This document shows positions 1-6,798 of a stretch of 19,718 bases of DNA, piece after piece. Made by a program: the position numbers and the translations under genes. The stretch is from NCBI GenBank assembly GCA_004325065.1, contig PITI01000137.1, forward strand, positions 1 through 19,718. The letters run 5' to 3'. The notes beneath the pieces were generated by a model. It did no database searches and had not been told where the DNA came from. It worked only from the letters and a program-made list of their open reading frames with translations. The DNA is from Hamiltosporidium magnivora (taxonomy: Eukaryota; Microsporidia; Dubosqiidae). The stretch's first letter is position 1, and the number at the start of each line of letters is the position of its first letter.

Positions 1-185
1 ATTACCAAGCAGATAGTTTTTTATGTGGTTATACTCCCTCCAAATTCACAATCGAATTTTACATATTTATTACCAAGCAGATAGTTTTTTATGTGGTTAT
101 CCTTCCTCCCAATTCACAATCGAATTTTACATATTCATTACCAAGCAGATAGTTTTTTATGTGGTTATCCTTCCTCCACAATTCA
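1..185. repeat. 68-bp tandem repeat, about 2.7 copies, derived from a dispersed-element end
   Basis: Units start at 1, 69 and 137, so the period is exactly 68 bp, and the third copy is cut at about 185. The first 42 bp of each unit (key words ccaagcagatag, ttttttatgtggttat, ccttcctcc) match the right-hand ends of repeat copies A (10921-10961) and B (about 14567-14602). The remaining 26 bp (aattcacaatcgaatttt and following bases) is unit-specific. I infer that the window opens on the right end of another element copy whose terminus was amplified in tandem. The array ends about 55 bp before the cullin start, so it probably borders that promoter. Confidence 0.9.
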
Positions 186-234
186 CCTTCACTTAAATAA
201 TAATTTTATAAAATTATAGCATAAAAGAAATTCA

Positions 235-238
235 CCCC
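235..238 (+). promoter_or_regulatory. C-tract start-proximal signal of the cullin gene
   Basis: CCCC lies one base before the ATG at 240, in otherwise AT-rich DNA. CCC-like motifs just upstream of start codons are the described microsporidian transcription-start signal. It supports this ATG and implies a very short 5' leader. Confidence 0.7.
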
Positions 239-239
239 T

Positions 240-2606
240 ATGAACGAGGTAATACAAATTTTACCAAAAAAAGATGAAAATTATAGAGAAAAGATGTGGA
301 AAGAAATAAAAATATTTATAAAATTACATTCAACAGATAAAAACAATTATATATACGGAATACATACTTTATTACAAAACATTTCATTACAGAATGATTC
401 TTCATATTTCTATAAAAAAATGATTAAGTATTTAAAGAGACTTATAAAAATACAAAATATTACCTTGAAAAATATAAGTACAGACGGTTTAAATTATTGT
501 AAATTTTTGGAACAAATAATTATTTTTGATAATGTTTCTCAAAAATATTTGAATATTCTTTTAAATTTATTTTCGTCTGTAAATTTTGATATTTACAAAA
601 TGAAAATGGAAGGAAATCATTTTTATCGATACAGAAATAAAAATGTATTTGAATATAAACATTCAAAAATATATAAAAAGTATTTAAAATTACATATCGA
701 TTCTATTAATATTTCATTAAAAGAACTTGTTAAGAGTTATAAACAAAACAAAAGTATTGATACAACTGTTTTATCAAATACGTTTAAAATTTTACAGAAT
801 AATCATTTTTTTAGAAAATCTTTTTATATTATAAAGAAATATTTGGTACGAAAATATGTTTGTGAATTGAGAAGTATTTTGAAAACAGAAGTGAGCAATG
901 AGACATTAAAAAGGTTTTTAGGTGCAGATTCTCGTTTCACATATAATAGTGCCAAAGAAAACATTGGAGCATTTTATGTGGAACAAGTTAATAAACTTCT
1001 TTTTATAGAAAGAAAAACCAGTTATTTGAGTGATGTATTTCATATAATTGAAAAATCTGCTTTAAAAAAATTATTTTCTGAAAGTGTTTTTACAGAAAAA
1101 TATTTCAAAAATATTGTGAATACACCTGAATTACAGACATTGAATAATATATTGTTTAATGTAAATCTCCAAGATAATTTTATTGAAAGATTAAAGAATT
1201 TTTTTAAAAATGAAATTTTAAGAATAAAAAATTATCAGGATTTTTTTATTGTATTTTACGAGATGAATATTTTGTATTTGAAAATGATAGAAAATGGTGT
1301 GGGATCGAATGAAAATATTAAAAAAATCCTGGATGAATGTATCGACAATTTTATAAGTGAAAAGCAATCCGTTACTATTTTAGGAACAATTTGGTATTTA
1401 AATCAATTTGTAATAAAATTTTATGAAAATTTAAATCAAGAAAATAAAATATTTTCTTTGGAAGAAAGCTTTTATGAAGAAAAAGATGATAATAGTGAAG
1501 ATAAAAGTTCTAGTATTTCTTGTGAAACAACTATTATAAGAAGTAATGATTATGGAAATTTTAGAAGTGGAATAAGAAGAAGAAAAACGATTACAATTGA
1601 TGAAGAAAGTGAAGGGTATTCTGTATTTAGTAAAAAGCCTGATTATGTGTCAGATGTTTTGAAAGAAAATAAGTTAGAAGATAAAATTTTAAATGAAAAT
1701 ATTTTAGAAGAAATGGAAGGAGAATTGAATGTTCTTATTAAAATTTGTACGTATGTTTTTTATAAAGTGAGTGAAAAAGAACAATTTGAAGAAACTTATA
1801 GAGAATTTCTTGGTAATAGATTGTTGGGTAAAAAATTTGTAAATTTACAAATTGAAGATAAAATTATTAAAGGATTTAAATCTTTGATTCATAAACATTA
1901 CACACATAAAATGGAGGTGATGGTGACTGATTTTAAAAATAGAAAAACTTTTTTAAATTCTGAAATTTTGGAAATGAAAATGTGTAGATGGCCGGAATAT
2001 GAAAATTGTGATACAGTTTGGCCTTCTGAATTGTTAAAATTAGAAGAAAAATATACAAAAAAAGTTAATAAAGAATTTCCTCGTGTGAAATTTACATGGA
2101 TGAATTGTTTAAGCAGTTGTATTGTTGCAATTAATAATTTTGAAATTGGAATGTCGGTGATTCAATATTTAATTTTAAAAAAAATATCAGAAAAAAAACG
2201 AATTTCAAAATTAGAATTGGAAAATCAAATTTCTATTGAATTTTTTGATCAAAATTTTTGTAAAATGTGTGACGCAAATGTCATTTTAGAAGAAAATAAT
2301 GAGTATTTTGTTAATTTTAATATTTCAACAAATTTAAATATAATTCCTACGAATTTCAAAATAAAAATGACCGAAAATGAAAGTCCCGATGAAAATGAAT
2401 TTGAAACACAAAAATTAAAAACCAGATTAAATTCTATTATTATGAGTAAAATGAAATCACAGAAAATGTTGCAGAAAAATGAATTAATAAATCAGTGCTC
2501 TGAAACTTTAGGATGTTCAAACGAACAATGTGAAGAAACCATTGAAATATTAATTTCAAAAGGATATTTGGGTTTGGATGGTAATATTCTTAATTATATT
2601 CCTTAA
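240..2606 (+). CDS. Cullin-family scaffold of a cullin-RING ubiquitin ligase
   Basis: Cullins bridge a substrate receptor and the RING protein Rbx1. The C-terminal half of this 788-aa protein matches the family. The 4-helix-bundle motif FEETYREFLGNRLLG is at residues 516-530. A WP pair (W584) is followed by WPSELLKLEEKY, matching the cullin 'ALPSELE' segment, and a 'K-x-TW' motif has W620. The C-terminal winged helix holds IMSKMKSQKML, which aligns with the neddylation motif IVRIMKMRKVL and places the acceptor lysine at K739. The protein ends YIP where CUL1 ends YLA. The N-terminal half is diverged helical sequence, as expected for cullin repeats. An acidic, Ser-rich insert with a basic RRRKTIT patch lies around residues 408-472. 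The ATG follows a CCCC tract by one base. Which cullin paralogue it is cannot be settled. A single fast-evolving CUL1-type protein is the simplest reading; APC2 is less likely because the neddylation site is present. Confidence 0.9.
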   Translation: MNEVIQILPKKDENYREKMWKEIKIFIKLHSTDKNNYIYGIHTLLQNISLQNDSSYFYKKMIKYLKRLIKIQNITLKNISTDGLNYCKFLEQIIIFDNVSQKYLNILLNLFSSVNFDIYKMKMEGNHFYRYRNKNVFEYKHSKIYKKYLKLHIDSINISLKELVKSYKQNKSIDTTVLSNTFKILQNNHFFRKSFYIIKKYLVRKYVCELRSILKTEVSNETLKRFLGADSRFTYNSAKENIGAFYVEQVNKLLFIERKTSYLSDVFHIIEKSALKKLFSESVFTEKYFKNIVNTPELQTLNNILFNVNLQDNFIERLKNFFKNEILRIKNYQDFFIVFYEMNILYLKMIENGVGSNENIKKILDECIDNFISEKQSVTILGTIWYLNQFVIKFYENLNQENKIFSLEESFYEEKDDNSEDKSSSISCETTIIRSNDYGNFRSGIRRRKTITIDEESEGYSVFSKKPDYVSDVLKENKLEDKILNENILEEMEGELNVLIKICTYVFYKVSEKEQFEETYREFLGNRLLGKKFVNLQIEDKIIKGFKSLIHKHYTHKMEVMVTDFKNRKTFLNSEILEMKMCRWPEYENCDTVWPSELLKLEEKYTKKVNKEFPRVKFTWMNCLSSCIVAINNFEIGMSVIQYLILKKISEKKRISKLELENQISIEFFDQNFCKMCDANVILEENNEYFVNFNISTNLNIIPTNFKIKMTENESPDENEFETQKLKTRLNSIIMSKMKSQKMLQKNELINQCSETLGCSNEQCEETIEILISKGYLGLDGNILNYIP

Positions 2607-3509
2607 ATGCATCTATTGGTTAATGAAAATATTAAAAATATTATGTAATGTTTCAATTTCATCGTAGTAAATTTGTCAGTTTAAATATTCCTAAGACACT
2701 TAGTTTAAGGTTTGAAATCTGTCTTTATTTCGTTATTTAAGTAATTTTTGTGTTTCAATATTCCTAAAGACTTTTGCTTTAACTGTTTGAAATCTGTCTT
2801 AATTTCGTTATTTAAGTAATTTTTGTGTTTCAATATTCCTAAAGACATTTGCTTTAACTGTTTGAAATCTGTCTTGATTCCCTTATTTAAGTAAATTTTT
2901 TGTGAGCTAATGACAATTAATTATTTTTTTTTTATTTAATCTCTATTTATACTTTAATACATGATTTTACGAAATTAAATAAAAATGAAAACACATTTAA
3001 TGTTTTTCCTATTTTTAATTTAATTAATCAAAATTTAATATTTAAATTCAAAGAAATACGCGTAAAATATAAAAGCGATCAAAAATTTACTTTTAAATTA
3101 TATTTTAATCTATCAAACGACCAATAACATAAATGAAGAGTCGGATTTGTAAGAAGAGACAGCAGTGGTTAAAGAGGTAGAAGAAAACATATAAAAATGG
3201 TAAAAATATTTTAACCCAGAATTTTATTAAATAAAGAATTAATCTATCAAATATACTTTGAAATACTCGATTTAAACTTTATTTAAAAAGTTAAATAAAA
3301 CAAATAATATTTCTCAATATTTTTTTTTGTTTGATCGTTTCAAATATCATTAAATTATAATGAGAATTTAAATCTGAGTAAATTTGAATATCTATTCTTC
3401 TAAATTCTAAACATTTTTAAGAAAAAACTTGAAACCGTTTTATAATAAACTACAATGTAATTTATGTTACATTATTTCAAAAGAAGGTTAATCAAAGTAA
3501 CAAAAAAAA
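2607..3509. other. Convergent intergenic region between cullin and tRNA isopentenyltransferase
   Basis: Both flanking genes end here, so this is tail-to-tail DNA. It holds the 75-bp tandem repeat at 2679-2904. The rest (2905-3509) is AT-rich with long A and T runs. I see no coding frame, tRNA or other recognisable feature in it. Confidence 0.6.
2679..2904. repeat. 75-bp tandem repeat, 3 copies
   Basis: The anchor gtttgaaatctgtctt begins at 2710, 2785 and 2860, giving a period of exactly 75 bp. Each unit runs tttcaatattcct, aaagac, gctttaactg, the anchor, then ttatttaagtaa. Units 2 and 3 are nearly identical. Unit 1 is more diverged and one or more bases shorter at its left edge. It lies 73 bp past the cullin stop codon. 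Confidence 0.9.
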
Positions 3510-4685
3510 TTATTTATTAAAATTTATTAGTTTTTCAATCAAATCTTTGATAAATTTATCAAAGTTGAAATTATCATTAAAACATTCATTGTTACTGTTA
3601 TATCTTTTTAATAATTTAAAGGAATTTTTATTTACCTCAATTGAATTCTTATGTATATCCTTTAGGAAACAATCTATTTCATTAAAATTTAAGTTTTTAT
3701 CTGTCAAATATTCTATACATTTTGAAATGATATCATAAGCATTATATTTACTACAATCTATCCAAATATATCCTCTATTTTTATACCAACATTCTTGTCT
3801 TGCAATGTAATTTCTTGTTTTGCGCTTAAAAATCTCTAAAAATTCTTTAAAATTCTCAACAAAATATCCCAAATCCTGAAATATTTCAGATTTATCAAAA
3901 CTATGTTCTTTGATTCTTTGATATAATTTATTAATAAAATCTAAACCATCTCTATAACCGATGGATCTTCCTGATATATAATTTTCGTTTAATCCCTCAA
4001 AATAAAGAGTAATAATTTCATCTAAAAATCCATTTAATATCATTTCTTCACATCTTTTATCCACTTTTCTGTAAAGAATTTCTCGTTTTGTAGTAAGGAA
4101 AAACTTAAAATTACATTTAATTATTTTATTTCCTAAATAGTTGAATTCATTTGAAATATAATTGTTATTTGATATATCTTTTGATTCTTTATCATTGATA
4201 TATTCATTATTTTTATTATCAATGTATTTACTTTTACTAATATCATTAGATTCCATAGTATTAATAGATCTATTATCATTTATATCTTTATTTTCAATGG
4301 TATTAATAGATCTATTATTTATATCATTAGATTCCATAGTATTAATATATCTCTTATTATTTACATATTCTATCTTATATTCACTTTGAATATTTATTAA
4401 ATATAAACCGGTTCCGCCTACAATACAAGGTATTTTATTATCTTTATTTTCATTTAATATTTCTAACAATTTCTGTTCAAATTTGTACAAATTAAATCTT
4501 TCTTTCCAACAAGATATATCAATTAAACTATGATTTGTATTAGAAGTACCTTTATTTGATCCTATATTCATATCTTTGTATATTTGTATTGAGTCACAAG
4601 ATATCAAAAGTAAAGAATATTTTTTTGATAATAAATTCGCTATTTCTGTTTTACCAATACCAGTACATCCAGCAATAATAAACAT
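3510..4685 (-). CDS. tRNA dimethylallyltransferase (isopentenyltransferase, MiaA/Mod5 family)
   Basis: The enzyme transfers a dimethylallyl group to A37 of tRNAs that read UNN codons. The 391-aa protein shows a P-loop GCTGIGKT (residues 6-13), CDSIQIYKDMNIGS (30-43) with D31 at the family's catalytic-base position, and GGTGLY (90-95). It also has FLTTKREILYRKVDKRCEEM (196-215), followed by GFLDEI, an IGY motif near 242-244, and RKTRNYIARQECWYKNRGYIW (about 288-308), which is the family's 'R-YARRQ-TWFR' segment. Residues 112-153 are three 13-14-aa low-complexity repeats (INTMESNDI type). These and the following Asn-rich stretch occupy the place of the usual middle domain with its ND-RI-RALE motif, which I cannot find. 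No Mod5-type C-terminal zinc finger is seen. The start follows a CCCC tract 12 nt upstream. The family call is firm; full activity is uncertain. Confidence 0.9.
   Translation of the reverse strand: MFIIAGCTGIGKTEIANLLSKKYSLLLISCDSIQIYKDMNIGSNKGTSNTNHSLIDISCWKERFNLYKFEQKLLEILNENKDNKIPCIVGGTGLYLINIQSEYKIEYVNNKRYINTMESNDINNRSINTIENKDINDNRSINTMESNDISKSKYIDNKNNEYINDKESKDISNNNYISNEFNYLGNKIIKCNFKFFLTTKREILYRKVDKRCEEMILNGFLDEIITLYFEGLNENYISGRSIGYRDGLDFINKLYQRIKEHSFDKSEIFQDLGYFVENFKEFLEIFKRKTRNYIARQECWYKNRGYIWIDCSKYNAYDIISKCIEYLTDKNLNFNEIDCFLKDIHKNSIEVNKNSFKLLKRYNSNNECFNDNFNFDKFIKDLIEKLINFNK
4227..4352 (-). repeat. In-frame 39/42-bp coding repeat inside the isopentenyltransferase gene
   Basis: The word gtattaata recurs at 4258, 4300 and 4339 (spacings 42 and 39 bp), both multiples of three. 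It encodes three degenerate copies of (R/Y)-SINT-(M/I)-E-(S/N)-(N/K)-DI-N at residues 112-153. Because indels keep the frame, the repeat has expanded under coding constraint. Confidence 0.85.
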
Positions 4686-5033
4686 TGTTTACTAAAAGGG
4701 GTAATAAAATGTATTTAAAACCGTGAAAAATAACGAAAAAAAATGGAATACAAAGACGAAGAGGGAAATAAATATTAAGAAAAATAGACGAATATGAAAA
4801 TACATTAAATAATATGAAGGAACATAAATAAAAAATAGAGGAGAACATATAGTGACATACGTAATGATTATGAAGATTTATAATATGTAATTTAATTAAG
4901 AGTTAAGTGTTTATTAAATGGAAATATAAATTTTTAAAAAAGGTATTAAAATATGATTAATTATTGAAAATATAAATAATTATTAGAAAGTGAATGTTAA
5001 ATATAAATTTAATATAAATTATTTCATATGAAA
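4686..5033. other. Intergenic spacer upstream of tRNA isopentenyltransferase
   Basis: It lies between two minus-strand genes. Apart from the CCCC signal at 4698-4701 it is AT-rich, with a purine-rich plus strand around 4730-4850 (pyrimidine-rich on the sense strand of the downstream gene). No gene, repeat or RNA is visible. Confidence 0.6.
4698..4701 (-). promoter_or_regulatory. C-tract start-proximal signal of the isopentenyltransferase gene
   Basis: GGGG on the plus strand is CCCC in the sense of the gene, 12 nt before its ATG (4685). It is the widest spacing among the five tracts found here, which slightly lowers confidence. Confidence 0.6.
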
Positions 5034-5603
5034 TTAAATGATTGCTGTTTCACTTGAATATTTCTTAGAACTGTATTTAATATTGAAAGTATTTTCATTA
5101 TCTATTATTTTAGACAATTTAAGTATCAATCTTGGACCAATTTCAGCCAAATCAATACTACTATCTTCTTTAAAAATATATCTATACATTCTAAAGAAAA
5201 TATAATCATTTTTATTAGTAAAATTCACTACTTGTCTGTTTCGTGCGCTAAAATCGTATGGAAATAATTCCATAAGAATATTAAGTATATTTGTTCCGAT
5301 ATCTGTATTAAAATTGTTAACGACTAGTTGGGGATTGTATCCACTGATTTGATTTTGATTGTTAAGTGCTTTGGTCGATTTATATTCGATTATTTTAAAA
5401 TCATATTTTATATCTTTATATGCGATTTTTATAGTGTAAGGAAGTTTGTTATGTTCTAGTATTTGTATCTTTATTGGTGTTGTAAGTATATCTTGTGTGT
5501 AAATTGAATTTGGAATTATCTTTTGTAATTCTTTACATAGTAATATTGTATTTTCGCTATTTTCGTTTTTAACTGTTGAAATTAGTACGTTATAATCTGT
5601 CAT
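5034..5603 (-). CDS. RPF1: Brix-domain ribosome biogenesis protein, RPF1-like, compact
   Basis: Brix proteins of this type bind pre-rRNA during large-subunit assembly in the nucleolus. The 189-aa product starts directly with the Brix opening NVLIST (residues 5-10) and KELQKIIPNS (24-33). It continues with LVVNNF (93-98), LFPYDF (113-118), RQVVNFTNKNDYIFFR (123-138), MYRYIF (139-144) and AEIGPR (153-158), then LKLSKI. The 'RQVV-F-N--DYIFFR-YRYIF' block and 'EIGPR--LKL' fit RPF1 better than the related IMP4, BRX1, RPF2 or SSF1, as far as I recall those motifs. Family members are usually about 300 aa. Here the N-terminal extension is missing, the segment between IPNS and the first beta-strand is very short, and little follows the domain. 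The start is supported by CCCC three bases upstream. It lies 348 bp from, and in the same direction as, the isopentenyltransferase gene, too far to call an operon. Confidence 0.8.
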   Translation of the reverse strand: MTDYNVLISTVKNENSENTILLCKELQKIIPNSIYTQDILTTPIKIQILEHNKLPYTIKIAYKDIKYDFKIIEYKSTKALNNQNQISGYNPQLVVNNFNTDIGTNILNILMELFPYDFSARNRQVVNFTNKNDYIFFRMYRYIFKEDSSIDLAEIGPRLILKLSKIIDNENTFNIKYSSKKYSSETAII

Positions 5604-5606
5604 AAT

Positions 5607-5610
5607 GGGG
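5607..5610 (-). promoter_or_regulatory. C-tract start-proximal signal of the RPF1-like gene
   Basis: GGGG on the plus strand is CCCC in the sense of the gene, with three bases (att) between it and the ATG at 5603. It has the same spacing as the LRR gene. Confidence 0.7.
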
Positions 5611-6102
5611 ATTAAAACTTATAATTTATAAAGAAAAAATTAAAGAGAAATGAACGGAAAAAATATATTTGTGGAGTTAAGAAAATAAAAAATGTAAAAA
5701 TATTGAATAAGAAAGAAATATAAAAATCACAAGTAAAATTAATTTAGAAGCAAAGATAAAATGTGAAATGAGAAGAGTAAATTAAAAATTCTTTGTTTAG
5801 TTAAATCTATTTTACAAAAATTTAATTATATATTTCGGAATGCAGATCCCTTCTAAACGGATACAAATTTAAGTCGCAAAACGAATTAGAAATTACTGGA
5901 ATCAAAAAATTTTTCAAAACGATTGTGCAGAAATAAGAGTGGATACCATAATAAAAACCAATACCAAATTCGGAATAATATATCGGACATAATTGTTTTT
6001 ATAAAAGTAAAAATATAATTAACCCCAGTAGAGCAGGAATAACTAGCCAAGATTCATCTCGAATAGTTTGAACTGAAAAAATATGAAGTGTGACCTAGTA
6101 GC

Positions 6103-6167
6103 CAATAATTGCGCCAAATATTTATACGTTTATTGTTGAGATAATTTTTTATGTGATAATCCTGGCC
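6103..6167. repeat. Degenerate fragment of the dispersed-repeat right end
   Basis: From 6139, agataattttttatgtgataatcct matches the terminal word of the array at 1-185 at 22 of 25 positions. The preceding bases from 6103 (caataattgcgcc) resemble the caatgat-ttc-c-cc stretch that precedes the end in copies A and B. It has the same orientation as copies A, B and C. The rest of the element is not recognisable here. Confidence 0.5.
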
Positions 6168-6791
6168 AATGTTGTGATAAATTAACCTAACATGTATATT
6201 AAAAGACTGGAAATACTTATGATTGTAGAGACATATTTTTAGATCATAGGGCTTGTAATGACGGGTGAAACAATTTCTTTTAATCGACGAAGATGGATTC
6301 GAGTCAGGTTTGAATGCAAAGATATATGAGACAGAGTATCTATATAGGTTATACAAGAAGCCGAAATCCGAGAAGAACCAATAATAAATATAAATCTAGA
6401 GTCGAATTTAAAAGAAATAAAAGGAGTATAAAGTAGAAGAAAAGTCATAAAATGGGGGGGGGATTGTTACAAGCCCAGAAATGTTTGAAAAAAAAATACT
6501 TATTAATATAATTAAATAGAAAAATTAAGATTTTAAAGAAGAGTAATTTAATGATTAAACAAAATTTCTTAATTTTCTCTTTTTTTACATCCTAAATTTC
6601 TTTTATTGTAGATGATAATGTTTTAGTAACATACTGCCTGTTTTTACCAAATAAGAGTTCTGGTTAAAAGGTTTTTCGGATTTTAAAAGAGAAGATTAGA
6701 ATTTTCCAATGTATTAATGTCATGATTAAATTAAATATTTTTGATTAAATTAAATTAAAACGAAATTAAATATTTATTAAATTAACTTAAA

Positions 6792-6795
6792 CCCC
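6792..6795 (+). promoter_or_regulatory. C-tract start-proximal signal of the LRR gene
   Basis: CCCC is followed by TTG and then the ATG at 6799. It favours 6799 over the in-frame ATG nineteen codons... further in, at 6853, although the latter would give a tidier signal peptide. Confidence 0.65.
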
Positions 6796-6798
6796 TTG

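Larger units (their letters stand above)
5604..6798. other. Divergent intergenic region with decayed, GC-richer middle
   Basis: This 1.2-kb gap separates the minus-strand Brix gene from the plus-strand LRR gene, so it holds both promoters (CCCC at 5607-5610 and 6792-6795). About 6000-6470 is less AT-rich than the flanks. It contains an element-end fragment (6103-6167), a run of nine G (6454-6462), and overlapping open frames on the minus strand (6054-6356 and 6239-6448) in different registers with no recognisable product. I read these as remnants of an unidentified decayed sequence rather than genes. 6470-6790 is AT-rich with nothing seen. Confidence 0.5.

Noticed and set aside
4162..4389. 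Plus-strand Leu/Ser/Ile-rich open frame of 75 codons.
   Set aside because: It is the antisense shadow of the low-complexity repeat inside the isopentenyltransferase gene.
4651..4848. Minus-strand 65-codon frame rich in Phe/Tyr and resembling a membrane peptide.
   Set aside because: It overlaps the isopentenyltransferase start in another register and arises from pyrimidine-rich spacer.
6290..6320. gattcgagtc, resembling a tRNA T-loop.
   Set aside because: Flanking bases do not form a T-stem and no acceptor or anticodon arms can be drawn on either strand.
6054..6448. Two overlapping minus-strand open frames of 100 and 69 codons.
   Set aside because: They overlap in different registers, match nothing I recognise and lack start signals; treated as debris.
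6145..6473. TG...TTACA boundaries (ending at the tgttaca beside the G9 run) could suggest a solo LTR.
   Set aside because: No matching target-site duplication was found for either orientation, no second LTR is present, and no gag/pol remnant was recognised.
6796..6798. TTG as start codon of the LRR gene.
   Set aside because: An ATG follows immediately at 6799; non-ATG initiation is not needed and is not expected in a nuclear eukaryotic gene.
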